In this document: positions 1 through 5,745 of the stretch, one piece after another | Layout of the letters: each line of letters starts with the position of its first letter | Numbering within the stretch: the stretch's first letter is position 1 | Source of the DNA: a virus | Strand: one strand, 5' to 3' | Virus record (IMG/VR): IMGVR_UViG_3300042673_000479 | Coordinates: 1-25,465 of that record | Length of the DNA stretch: 25,465 nt | The notes under the pieces: model-generated | What the model was told of the DNA's origin: nothing | Databases searched by the model: none | What the model saw: the letters and a program-made list of their open reading frames with translations, nothing else | Translations under genes and position numbers: made by a program

Positions 1-317
1 TGGTCTACGAAGGTCAGGTCATCGTCCATGATAAGGATGTACTCTGTGTTGGTGTAGTGAATCTCCATCCACCGCTGCCAGCACTTGCGCTCGTTGGTGT
101 AGCGCACGATGCGGTGTGCTATGCCTTCGTAGCGGTGTCGGCTGTCGGAGGCGTTGTCGACCACGAGGATGTCGGGGTTGGCGCTTTGGCGTGAGCAGTC
201 CTCGGTAATCTTCTGCAGCTGGGACGACCGCCTCCAGTTGGTGTAGATGACGGTGGTACGCGCTTGCGGCCTGTCTCTGTCTTTAGGGTGCTCGAAGTGG
301 TGGCCGTTGTGGTTCAT
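1..317 (-). CDS. Glycosyltransferase, GT-A family 2-like (partial, cut by window edge)
   Basis: This is the N-terminal 105 codons of a protein that runs off the left edge. The start ATG (315-317) overlaps the stop of the upstream methyltransferase as ATGA, so the two are probably translationally coupled. Visible features fit a GT-A fold: an opening beta strand (TTVIYTNWRR, about residues 21-30), a nucleotide-binding-like strand ILVVDNAS (about 51-58), and YILIMDDDLTF (about 94-104), whose DDD matches the metal- and sugar-nucleotide-binding DXD motif. Family knowledge: such enzymes transfer a sugar from an NDP-sugar to an acceptor. Acceptor and sugar cannot be told from this fragment. It sits with a SAM methyltransferase at the end of the early operon, so a surface-glycan, DNA or virion modification role is possible. 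This is the second glycosyltransferase in the window. Confidence 0.72.
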   Translation of the reverse strand, partial: MNHNGHHFEHPKDRDRPQARTTVIYTNWRRSSQLQKITEDCSRQSANPDILVVDNASDSRHRYEGIAHRIVRYTNERKCWQRWMEIHYTNTEYILIMDDDLTFVD

Positions 318-844
318 AGCTGGATGAAGTAGGAGGGTATTTTTTCGCCGGTGAGGATAGGTGGTCGCAGGTCGTAGGCTTTGACAAAGTCGTCGACAAC
401 ATCGCGGACGCCCTGTGTCCGGCTGTGGTAGTCGTGGCCTCCGAGGATTGTGCGCCTGCCTTTGAGCAGCTGGTATGCGTGGGTGAGGTCGCGCATGACG
501 GCTTGGTATCTGTGGTCTCCGTCGATGTAGATGAAGTCAGGCTCGATGTCGATGTCCTTGAATCCGTCGGGCGACGGTCCGAGGAAGGAGACGGGCTCTC
601 CGTACAGCTCACGCTGTAGCCGCTTGCGCATGTGGTGCAGGTTTACCAGTTGCCGCTCGTTGCGAAGCCCGCTGGCTCCCCATCCTGTCCACGTGTCCAT
701 GAGGTAGAGGTAGGTGGGTTTGCTACGCAGGATGGTCTTGGCGTTGTCTCCCATGAAGACGCCGACCTCTACGACGACGCGGCCGGGCACGATGTCTCTG
801 TAGACGTCGCCTCGGGTCTTGTAGTTCTTGTTGCTGTCGAGCAT
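314..844 (-). CDS. Class I SAM-dependent methyltransferase (Methyltransf_24-like)
   Basis: A 176-residue protein starting at ATG 844, two bases after the previous stop; a longer in-frame reading only shadows the upstream gene. VVVEVGVFMGDN (about 23-34) is the glycine-rich SAM-binding loop (motif I). YLYLMDTW (about 46-52) and DFIYIDGDHRYQAV (103-116) are the acidic strand and the post-II/IV region typical of Methyltransf_24 small-molecule or sugar methyltransferases. GGHDYHSRTQGVRDVVDDF (135-153) is the matching C-terminal block. The family usually methylates sugars or secondary metabolites rather than DNA bases. Its stop overlaps the start of a glycosyltransferase, which suggests a two-gene module that adds and methylates a sugar. 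That pairing is inference. The fold call is firm; the substrate is unknown. Confidence 0.8.
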   Translation of the reverse strand: MLDSNKNYKTRGDVYRDIVPGRVVVEVGVFMGDNAKTILRSKPTYLYLMDTWTGWGASGLRNERQLVNLHHMRKRLQRELYGEPVSFLGPSPDGFKDIDIEPDFIYIDGDHRYQAVMRDLTHAYQLLKGRRTILGGHDYHSRTQGVRDVVDDFVKAYDLRPPILTGEKIPSYFIQL

Positions 845-846
845 GG

Positions 847-1011
847 TTATCTTCTGAATGGTGGGTGACCGGTCATTTGGTAGAGCTTGGCTTTGATGCG
901 GTCGAGGCGGTTGACGTTCGCTGCCCACTCCCACGTGTTGCCGCCGCCATTGTTGCCAGCCAACCAGTGCAGGATGCGCAACCGTTCACTCCTCAACTCC
1001 TGGACCTGCAT
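847..1011 (-). CDS. Small hypothetical protein, 54 aa
   Basis: A 54-residue ORF from ATG 1011 whose first 26 bases overlap the 3' end of the ninG-like gene. The sequence is basic at the C-terminus (ends GHPPFRR) and has a predicted helical segment MQVQELRSERLRILHWLAG followed by a glycine turn NNGGGN and a second helix around NRLDRIKAKLYQM. I do not recognise the family. Tight packing between two real genes and a stop only two bases before the next ATG support translation. The longer in-frame reading extending to 1368 is a shadow of ninG and is not included. A coupled accessory peptide is possible; no function can be assigned. Confidence 0.5.
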   Translation of the reverse strand: MQVQELRSERLRILHWLAGNNGGGNTWEWAANVNRLDRIKAKLYQMTGHPPFRR

Positions 1012-1495
1012 CTCGTCCTCCGGCCTGATGTACCACTCGCTTGATACTGGCGTGAAGTAGAGCAGCCTTCTTGTAGACGGATGCAAGCTCCACCAGCTCT
1101 GCCACCTTGTACGCTCGGTGCTGCTGCGCTCGTTGCATAACCTGATGAGCTCTTCCCGGCTGCTCACGTTCGAGATTGCATCCAAAAAGCCACTGTTCTC
1201 CTGCTCGGTAAATGTTGCAGGAAACGCACTGTGTGCGGACGTTGTCCTGATCCCATCGTGTAGCCCAAAAGCGGCGAGAGGCGAAATGTCCGGCCTGCAG
1301 GTTGCTGACGTGGTCTTCTTTGCCGCAGGTGAAGCAGCGGGCGTTGCCGTATCTGTCTGCTGCTTCATAGCGCACCAGCTTGCTGAACCACAGGTCGACC
1401 TTCTTGACTGCCTGCGCGTGGGTGAGCTTCCTGCCTTTGGGCTTGGCTTTGGGTTTGGTGTGCAGCTGCCTGCTCGCTTTGGTGTCTCTCGCCAT
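986..1495 (-). CDS. ninG: NinG/Rap-like recombination protein
   Basis: A 169-residue protein. After a lysine-rich leader (residues 1-30) it shows CFTCGK (C54, C57), QAGHF (H70) and QCVSCN (C90, C93), followed by an arginine/glutamine-rich helical tail. This is the zinc-finger/HNH-like arrangement of phage lambda NinG (Rap), which acts in RecA/RecBCD-related phage recombination, probably at branched DNA junctions. Lambda NinG is about 200 residues, so this is slightly short. ATG 1495 is the only methionine start before the conserved core and lies inside the preceding gene, giving an unusually long 131-base overlap. The neighbourhood (replication initiator, HTH protein, SSB-like protein) fits a replication/recombination role. 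Family assignment is good; biochemical detail is inferred from lambda. Confidence 0.8.
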   Translation of the reverse strand: MARDTKASRQLHTKPKAKPKGRKLTHAQAVKKVDLWFSKLVRYEAADRYGNARCFTCGKEDHVSNLQAGHFASRRFWATRWDQDNVRTQCVSCNIYRAGEQWLFGCNLEREQPGRAHQVMQRAQQHRAYKVAELVELASVYKKAALLHASIKRVVHQAGGRDAGPGVEE

Positions 1496-1934
1496 CGGTA
1501 GCCAAGATACCGGCTTTGGGCTTGTAGGCGGGCAGGTCGAGCACGTCGGCTATCGCCGTGAGGGACTGGGCGGTGCGCTCGGTTGCGGGCTTTACGTCCT
1601 GCACGTCGGGGTCATACTTGGCTGCATGGCGCATGCGGTGGCGTGCCCGCTCGTCGGCATACTGGCGCATGCAGGCGTAGAGCTCACGCGCTTTGAATCG
1701 CTCGTACAGGTTCTCCGGCCCGAGGCGTCCGGTCCGGATCATGGCGAAGCAGTGGCGCAGCTCCTCGAGGGTCCACCCATAGTTCTCGGTTATGACAGTC
1801 ATGGCGTCGTCGAAGTCGGCGGCGGTTCGCATGGTCACCTTGCACTCGAGGGCGTTGACCAGCTCCTTGAGGGTGTAGAGGATGGCGGCGTTGGTGTCTT
1901 CCGGCCCCAGCTCGAGGGCTTTGCGGATGGTCAT
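1365..1934 (-). CDS. Replication-module protein of unknown function, 189 aa
   Basis: The ORF is open to 2234, but the part upstream of 1939 shadows the initiator gene. ATG 1934, four bases after that gene's stop, is the natural start and gives 189 residues. The core (about residues 1-115) is helical and includes ENYGWTLEELRHCFAMIR and a later FKARELYACMRQYADERA. This resembles, from memory, a helical family in Bacteroidota mobile elements that lies next to replication genes and has a G-x-(L/Y)G-x-x-Y turn followed by a (K/R)xxExY..Y..ER helix. The C-terminal 40 residues are low-complexity Q/A/R and overlap ninG out of frame. A helicase-loader or primosome-accessory role is suggested only by position after the initiator. 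No enzyme motif is visible. Confidence 0.65.
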   Translation of the reverse strand: MTIRKALELGPEDTNAAILYTLKELVNALECKVTMRTAADFDDAMTVITENYGWTLEELRHCFAMIRTGRLGPENLYERFKARELYACMRQYADERARHRMRHAAKYDPDVQDVKPATERTAQSLTAIADVLDLPAYKPKAGILATDGERHQSEQAAAHQTQSQAQRQEAHPRAGSQEGRPVVQQAGAL

Positions 1935-1938
1935 GTCG

Positions 1939-2697
1939 TCACTTTTGGGCTGGGGGAAAGCGAGGCCCGTATCGCTTTGCCACAAGGCGCGCAAGGTCGT
2001 CCGCAGTGATGTCCTTACCTCGTGGTCTGTCATGCTGATGATTTCCCCGCTTGTTGTCAAGAGGAAAGAGCCCTTGCCATCCGTTGGCGATGGACTGGGA
2101 GATAATTCGGATTGCGATTCCTTCATTGTACTCGCTGATTTGTTGGAGGCGGTGTAGTGCGGTTTGGAGGCCGCGGGTGGTGTATGGCTTGACGCGGCGC
2201 TCGCGGCGATCGGCTTCCCACTCCTTCCAGGCATTCATGAACTGGTCAGAATCGAAAGGCCAAACAACCTCGCGCGCACGCGCGGTGGTCTTTACTACTT
2301 CTTTACTATATCTATTCTCTTCTATACTCTGCGCAACTGTGGTTGCTTCTTGGCGCAACTGTGGTTGCAACTCTTGCGCCTCTGGTTGCAACTCTTGCGC
2401 CTCTGGTTGCTTGCTTCTCTGGTTGCTTGCAACTACAGGCGCAACTTCGACATGGAGCCGACGTTTGTAGCCGTATCCGTCGGTCACGATGTGTCCGCTG
2501 GCCTCCAGCTGCTGCCGCATCTTGCGGACGTGCTGTGGGGTGCAGCGGAGCGACTGGGCGAGGAACTCGTCCCCAGCCCAGCTCGCACCGTCCTGCTTAC
2601 TCAACGCCATCAGACGCGCAAGGAATACCCGGTGAAGGGGCGGCAGGTCAAGCTCCCACACTTCAGCTGGTATCCATATGCCGTTGGCGTGTTCCAT
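1939..2697 (-). CDS. Replication initiator-like protein with N-terminal winged helix
   Basis: A 252-residue protein. Residues about 40-85 form a winged-helix DNA-binding region (DEFLAQSLRCTPQHVRKMRQ and the wing GHIVTDGYGYKRRLHV), like the N-terminus of phage O-type or DnaD-like initiators. A variable linker follows with a tandem heptad QPEAQEL at 97-103 and 104-110. A C-terminal helical domain WPFDSDQFMNAWKEWEADRR to NGWQGLFPL (146-213) is the type seen at the end of many Bacteroidota phage initiators, thought to recruit helicase or primase. The DNA encoding the linker carries tandem repeats beside an AT-rich tract, as in lambda O, so the gene probably contains its own origin. It is followed closely by the 189-residue protein and ninG. 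Confidence 0.78.
   Translation of the reverse strand: MEHANGIWIPAEVWELDLPPLHRVFLARLMALSKQDGASWAGDEFLAQSLRCTPQHVRKMRQQLEASGHIVTDGYGYKRRLHVEVAPVVASNQRSKQPEAQELQPEAQELQPQLRQEATTVAQSIEENRYSKEVVKTTARAREVVWPFDSDQFMNAWKEWEADRRERRVKPYTTRGLQTALHRLQQISEYNEGIAIRIISQSIANGWQGLFPLDNKRGNHQHDRPRGKDITADDLARLVAKRYGPRFPPAQK
2289..2450. other. Candidate replication origin: iterons plus AT-rich tract inside the initiator gene
   Basis: On the plus strand the 16-mer GCGCAACTGTGGTTGC occurs at 2331-2346 and again at 2353-2368. The 21-mer GGTTGCAACTCTTGCGCCTC+T occurs in perfect tandem at 2363-2383 and 2384-2404. GGTTGC recurs at 2341, 2363, 2384, 2405 and 2421, mostly 21-22 bases apart, which puts the units on one helix face. 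Directly beside it, 2289-2330 is an A/T-rich pyrimidine tract (unwinding-element-like) that stands out in this G+C-rich genome. Lambda's origin has the same layout: iterons plus an AT-rich region inside gene O. The repeats could instead merely be a coding heptad duplication. Confidence 0.55.
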
Positions 2698-2700
2698 GGC

Positions 2701-2961
2701 TTACCGTTGTCCGATGCTCTGCAGGTACTCCTCGTGGTACAGCACCTCGCCCATGATTTGGGTCTCCGTGACGTTGCACTGTTGCACCATAGTGGGCATG
2801 TACTTGAGAAGCCCGCGCGGGTTGCGCTTTAGCCAGTTCTTTATGGTCTGCGGGCTGACCTTGAGGTTGCCAGCTGCCATGGTCAGGCTTCCGTAGTGCT
2901 TATTCAGGAACGCTTCCATGCTGGTCACTATCATGTAGTTTTCGTCAGAAGGGCAGGTCAT
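2701..2961 (-). CDS. Small helix-turn-helix protein, Cro-like
   Basis: An 86-residue protein (77 if the internal ATG at 2934 is used; the first ATG gives a 17-base overlap with the upstream gene). Residues 25-54 contain a helix-turn-helix: SLTMAAGNLKVSPQTIKNWL, then the basic segment KRNPRGLLKY. The scan helix (VSPQTIKNWLKR) resembles phage Cro/CII-type regulators and bacterial HTH DNA-binding proteins. The C-terminal 30 residues look helical and may dimerise. It lies directly before the replication initiator, so it may control the replication operon or assist initiation. There is no divergent partner repressor in the window, so a classic genetic switch is not shown. HTH call good; regulatory target unknown. 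Confidence 0.68.
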   Translation of the reverse strand: MTCPSDENYMIVTSMEAFLNKHYGSLTMAAGNLKVSPQTIKNWLKRNPRGLLKYMPTMVQQCNVTETQIMGEVLYHEEYLQSIGQR

Positions 2962-3295
2962 TGGGCGCTGGAGTTGACGGTGGTGCCATGCGGTTGGTGG
3001 TGCGTCCTGCGAGCGGCTTCTTGGCTGGTGCTGGAGCAGGTGCCTCCTCGGGCTTGCCTGCGTACTTCAGCTCGACAAAGTAGCGGCCATTCCACTCCCG
3101 ACTATTCAGCCAGCACTCGAGGGTAATCGGGTGCTCGGCCACCAGTGCGAGGGCTTCATCCACGTCGTCCTTCTTGAAGGTGACGGGGTAGATATTACTG
3201 CCTGCCTCGATGAGTACGTCGCACACGGTGAATCCGGAAGCGAAGGTCTTGGGCTCTTGCACCGCCTTCACGGTGCCGTTAATCGTTATTTTCAT
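2945..3295 (-). CDS. SSB-like OB-fold protein (DUF3127-like)
   Basis: A 116-residue protein from ATG 3295; the open frame further upstream is a shadow. Residues 1-80 form a short beta-rich domain (MKITINGTVKAVQEPKTFAS, with YPVTFKKDDVDEAL and LECWLNSREWNGRYFVELK later) that matches my recollection of DUF3127, an OB-fold family common in Bacteroidota phages. The hydrophilic Pro/Ala linker ends in NDLPF, like the acidic DDIPF-type tip by which bacterial SSB recruits partner proteins. I therefore infer single-stranded DNA binding at the phage replication fork. It follows a 93-residue acidic protein and precedes the HTH and initiator genes, in keeping with a replication cluster. DNA binding is not demonstrated by sequence alone. 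Confidence 0.7.
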   Translation of the reverse strand: MKITINGTVKAVQEPKTFASGFTVCDVLIEAGSNIYPVTFKKDDVDEALALVAEHPITLECWLNSREWNGRYFVELKYAGKPEEAPAPAPAKKPLAGRTTNRMAPPSTPAPNDLPF

Positions 3296-3560
3296 TAGTA
3301 AAAGATTTGATAAACTTTGCCATCTGTGTCTGTGTCCATCGGCCTCGTGAATCGGGCCGGTCGAGGTGCGCCAAGAGGCGCAGGTTGAGGTGGTGGTAGG
3401 TCTGGTCATCCATCGGCCCGTACATGATAGCGTCAAGGGTTGCCTCGTCGTCCCACAGGACCGTGCACAGCATAAGTGACTCGAGGCGAACGCGTCTCAC
3501 CTCGATGAGCGTGGTGCTGTCCAGCTCTGCCTCGTCGAAGAAGTCGTCAAGCTCGCTCAT
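3279..3560 (-). CDS. Hypothetical acidic protein, 93 aa
   Basis: A 93-residue protein starting at ATG 3560 inside the end of the upstream gene (14-base overlap) and ending 17 bases into the next gene. The N-terminus is strongly acidic (MSELDDFFDEAELD). The middle is helical and hydrophobic (RRVRLESLMLCTVLWDDEA) and the C-terminus is Asn-rich. I recognise no family, catalytic motif or membrane span. The chain of overlapping starts and stops argues for translation within the early operon. A small DNA-mimic or an adaptor is conceivable from the acidity but not supported further. Confidence 0.6.
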   Translation of the reverse strand: MSELDDFFDEAELDSTTLIEVRRVRLESLMLCTVLWDDEATLDAIMYGPMDDQTYHHLNLRLLAHLDRPDSRGRWTQTQMAKFIKSFTNENND

Positions 3561-3747
3561 CAGGATCGCCCAGTATTTCGTCCAGGATAGCCTCGACGTC
3601 GGTGGTCCACAGCTTGCTTTCGAGGTTGCGGATGCGTGCGTTTGCTTTTGCTAATCTCCACCGCAGGTCGATGTTGTTCACTAACAAATAACCGAGGACG
3701 AGGATGCCTGCGATCCACGCCCAAATCGCGTGCAGTTCAGTTATCAT
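3547..3747 (-). CDS. Small membrane-anchored coiled-coil protein, 66 aa
   Basis: A 66-residue protein. Residues about 8-25 (IWAWIAGILVLGYLLVNN) form one transmembrane helix. A charged heptad-like helix follows (about 29-46, RWRLAKANARIRNLESKLW), then an acidic tail ending LGDPDERA. The start ATG lies 11 bases inside the end of the methyltransferase gene. The pattern resembles small phage membrane peptides of unknown role. In the early region it could be an anti-host or superinfection-exclusion protein rather than a lysis protein, but nothing in the sequence decides this. Confidence 0.6.
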   Translation of the reverse strand: MITELHAIWAWIAGILVLGYLLVNNIDLRWRLAKANARIRNLESKLWTTDVEAILDEILGDPDERA

Positions 3748-4972
3748 GGGTCGTCTGTATTGCTTGAAAGATTTGGTAGGCCACCTGGGGCACTATGGCG
3801 TTTCCGTAGGCTTTGATTGACTCGGCTCGCCACTTTGGAAAGGTAATTCCGTCCAGTTCACGGGGAAGCCCATCATCTCCGCCACAAACCGGGGGTTGAG
3901 TTGGGAACTCGTCCCAGCTGGCAACACATCCAGCGTCCCCAACCGCCTCAAAACCCGACCTCCTTTGTCCAATTTCTTCGCTTGTTCCGTTGTCAACTGA
4001 CTGTCCCTGAACTCTTGCGCTGTGGGTGTCGGTAGCATCCCCAAAGATGCCTTTCCGCTCAACATCGATGCTGTCCCGTCTGCTCTGCGTTGTCCCTTCC
4101 AATCCCCCGCAATTGGTGTCGGTAGCATTCCATTTGCGGCTAATTGTTTCAACGGAACTTGTAGCGCGTCTCCGTGCTTCTCCTTTGCTCGTTCCCACGC
4201 CTCCGGGCTGCGAGGCGTGTTGTAGTCGGACCTCGTCGGCGTTGGCAGCATCCCGGCTTCTGCCAACTGGTTCAAATCTATGCTGTACTTCTTGCCGGTT
4301 GTGTGGCTCGTATTCTCTCCGTTCTCGTCGAGCTTTCGATTTGACATGTTCGCTAACGGCGTTGGAAGCAACCCGTAAACCACTTGACTGGCAAGTCCAT
4401 TGAATTTCGTCCCGTTCTTGTAGCCGTTGCGTTCCGCTCTCGCTCGCATCTCTTTTGGGTCTTCGCATCGTTCCGTTGCTGTCGGAGTGATGAGCAACCC
4501 ACCAAATCCGATCACGTCTGTGGGGTGCGCCAACACCCGCAGCTGGAATGAGGCCCGTCCAAACCTCGTACCCCATAGCTTCCAAGTCAGCGCACACCTC
4601 CTCGAAGACCATGCCTCCGTTCCAATTAAGCAGGCCGCGAACGTTTTCGCCCACAACGTAGGCCGGGGCAACCTCTGATATGATGCGACACATCTCGGGC
4701 CACAAGTGGCGCTCGTCGTCTTTCCCCAGTCGTTTGCCTGCGGAGCTGTAGGGCTGGCATGGGAATCCTCCCGTAAGGATGTCCACTCGTCCTCGCCATT
4801 CGGTGCCGTCAAATGTTTTGACATCATTGTACGTTTTTGCATTTGGAAAATGGTACTTCAACACACGCTGACAGAACGGGTCGCGCTCGCAGTGGAGCAC
4901 GTTGGTCCACCCCATCCACTCGGCGGCCAAATCGAAGCCACCTATGCCGCTAAATAGCGAGGCGTGGTTCAT
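3737..4972 (-). CDS. C5 cytosine-specific DNA methyltransferase
   Basis: A 411-residue protein. Motif I is SLFSGIGGFDLA (5-16), motif IV is GGFPCQPYS (68-76, catalytic C72), motif VI is ENVRGLL (109-115) and motif VIII is HRRDRIWWVA (151-160). The C-terminal motifs IX/X are in KWRAESIKAYGNAIVPQVAY (380-399). The enzyme would methylate cytosine C5, probably to protect phage DNA from host restriction. Its start overlaps the preceding stop as ATGA. Oddity: residues about 162-355, where the target-recognition domain should be, are a hydrophilic low-complexity stretch with recurring units such as VASNAVSEHV, DAANADEVRLQ and GDATDTHSARVQ. The same DNA read in +1 gives a better protein-like sequence. 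No restriction endonuclease lies nearby, so it looks like an orphan enzyme. Confidence 0.9.
   Translation of the reverse strand: MNHASLFSGIGGFDLAAEWMGWTNVLHCERDPFCQRVLKYHFPNAKTYNDVKTFDGTEWRGRVDILTGGFPCQPYSSAGKRLGKDDERHLWPEMCRIISEVAPAYVVGENVRGLLNWNGGMVFEEVCADLEAMGYEVWTGLIPAAGVGAPHRRDRIWWVAHHSDSNGTMRRPKRDASESGTQRLQERDEIQWTCQSSGLRVASNAVSEHVKSKARRERREYEPHNRQEVQHRFEPVGRSRDAANADEVRLQHASQPGGVGTSKGEARRRATSSVETISRKWNATDTNCGGLEGTTQSRRDSIDVERKGIFGDATDTHSARVQGQSVDNGTSEEIGQRRSGFEAVGDAGCVASWDEFPTQPPVCGGDDGLPRELDGITFPKWRAESIKAYGNAIVPQVAYQIFQAIQTTHDN
3793..4842 (-). CDS. Alternative +1-frame ORF overlapping the cytosine methyltransferase (LPTP-repeat protein)
   Basis: A 349-codon ORF wholly inside the methyltransferase gene, in the +1 frame. 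From about residue 84 it looks like a real protein: ALTWKLWGTRFGRASFQLRV, then repeats GLLITPTA (115), GLLPTPLA (157), GMLPTPTR (197), GMLPTPIA (238) and GMLPTPTA (268). Each LPTP unit from 157 on is preceded by an amphipathic segment such as DLNQLAEAG or PLKQLAANG. The C-terminus is LNPRFVAEMMGFPVNWTELPF. In a sampled repeat stretch (4141-4260) third-position G+C is about two thirds in this frame and about half in the methyltransferase frame. I recall LPTP/MGFPxxWT proteins annotated beside phage cytosine methyltransferases but cannot verify this. It may be a true overlapping gene, a relic, or a conserved shadow. The first roughly 50 residues look like a shadow, so the true start is uncertain. 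Confidence 0.35.
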   Translation of the reverse strand: MQKRTMMSKHLTAPNGEDEWTSLREDSHASPTAPQANDWGKTTSATCGPRCVASYQRLPRPTLWAKTFAACLIGTEAWSSRRCALTWKLWGTRFGRASFQLRVLAHPTDVIGFGGLLITPTATERCEDPKEMRARAERNGYKNGTKFNGLASQVVYGLLPTPLANMSNRKLDENGENTSHTTGKKYSIDLNQLAEAGMLPTPTRSDYNTPRSPEAWERAKEKHGDALQVPLKQLAANGMLPTPIAGDWKGQRRADGTASMLSGKASLGMLPTPTAQEFRDSQLTTEQAKKLDKGGRVLRRLGTLDVLPAGTSSQLNPRFVAEMMGFPVNWTELPFQSGEPSQSKPTETP

Positions 4973-5355
4973 AGCTCGTCCTCACCTACCGCGCCCAGTT
5001 CGTACATGCCCACCAGCTTGAGCACCACCCGCGACAGCGCGCGCTTCTCGCACATGGCGACGGGGTAGGGGTTGGTGTTGTTCGCCTTGCTCGTCTCCCC
5101 GAAGCTGGAGATGACGTGCGGGCTGCCATCCTTGCGTGCCATCGTGCCGGTAGCCTTGATGACGTACCGGCCCGCCTCCGGGTCGGACCACTCCAGCACC
5201 GTCTCGAAGGTCACCACGATGCCAAGGTGCGCCTGCAGGTAGTCGATGCCCTGCCGGGTCACGATGATGAAGCCTCGCTTGTCCTTGTGGAAGTGGTGCG
5301 GCGCCATGTTGTAGGCCGCTGCCAGCTTCCGAAACTCCTCAACTGGCTGGCCCAT
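4969..5355 (-). CDS. Conserved phage protein of unknown function, 128 aa (possible recombination accessory)
   Basis: A 128-residue protein from ATG 5355, which overlaps the 50-residue gene before it by 17 bases. It begins with a helical part (VEEFRKLAAAYNMAPHHFHK), followed by DKRGFIIVTRQGIDYLQAHL and a beta region with VIKATGTM. It ends with PYPVAMCEKRALSRVVLKL and the acidic tail GAVGEDEL. The (Y/P)xxAxxEKRALSR block recalls a short motif in Bacteroidota phage proteins and, more loosely, the region of Erf/Sak-type annealing proteins in which AxxxRAxxRxL occurs. I am not confident of that link. Its stop overlaps the methyltransferase start as ATGA. A DNA-annealing or binding function is inference. 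Confidence 0.62.
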   Translation of the reverse strand: MGQPVEEFRKLAAAYNMAPHHFHKDKRGFIIVTRQGIDYLQAHLGIVVTFETVLEWSDPEAGRYVIKATGTMARKDGSPHVISSFGETSKANNTNPYPVAMCEKRALSRVVLKLVGMYELGAVGEDEL

Positions 5356-5491
5356 GGATGCGTCGGTCGATGAGGGTGAGTGCCATGGCTATGCCAAGGG
5401 ACAGCTGCGGGTTGAGGGCTTTGATGGCGTTGTCTACGCCTTGCAGTTCTGCGCGCAGGTCGCGCATGGCTTGAATTGTTTCCGGTGTCAT
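5339..5491 (-). CDS. Small hypothetical protein, 50 aa
   Basis: A 50-residue ORF read directly from the sequence: ATG at 5491 overlaps the preceding stop as ATGA, and TGA at 5339 lies inside the next gene. The product begins MTPETIQAMRDLRAELQGVD and continues NAIKALNPQLSLGIAMALTL to a basic end. It looks like two amphipathic helices with a small hydrophobic segment near residues 31-41 that is short for a membrane span. No family recognised. Both flanking junctions fit the tight spacing of this operon, which is the main support. Confidence 0.55.
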   Translation of the reverse strand: MTPETIQAMRDLRAELQGVDNAIKALNPQLSLGIAMALTLIDRRIHGPAS

Positions 5492-5745
5492 TGCTTGATG
5501 GTTTCAAGGTTGATGGCCTCCTGTACGGAGATGGGGTCAAAAGGTTTCCATCCGAGAATCTCGAAGGGTCCGCGGAGTGGGTCAGTGCCCCACCAGCGGG
5601 CCTCGCCTTGGATGGTGCGATCTACCTGATACCGGATGCGCGAAGGGTCTCCGACGGCCTTCCAGCGGTATGCGATGAGACACCAGGTTTCCTGTGTAGG
5701 CAACTCTTTCCAGTGCTTCCAGGTTGTGAAGTCGATGTCCGACAT
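5488..5745 (-). CDS. Hypothetical protein, 85 aa, Trp-rich
   Basis: An 85-residue protein starting at ATG 5745, overlapping the upstream stop as TAATG. It contains several tryptophans (TTWKHWKEL, ETWCLIAYRWKAVGD, ARWWGTD, ILGWKPF) in a compact beta-like pattern, and its C-terminus forms a short helix. I do not recognise it. Its small size, composition and place in a run of overlapping small genes just after the early promoter fit the highly variable early proteins of phages, which often target host functions. That role is inference. Confidence 0.6.
   Translation of the reverse strand: MSDIDFTTWKHWKELPTQETWCLIAYRWKAVGDPSRIRYQVDRTIQGEARWWGTDPLRGPFEILGWKPFDPISVQEAINLETIKQ

Noticed and set aside
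847-1368. Longer reading of the 54-residue ORF (173 codons)
   Set aside because: Everything upstream of 1011 overlaps ninG in another frame and has no protein-like character.
2331-2450. Short repeats that could suggest a CRISPR array
   Set aside because: Units are tandem with no unique spacers, lie in coding sequence and fit iterons or a heptad duplication.
4259-4280. TAGATTTG -7-like sequence within the methyltransferase gene
   Set aside because: An eight-base motif with two free positions occurs by chance; no -33 element or gene start in the right place.
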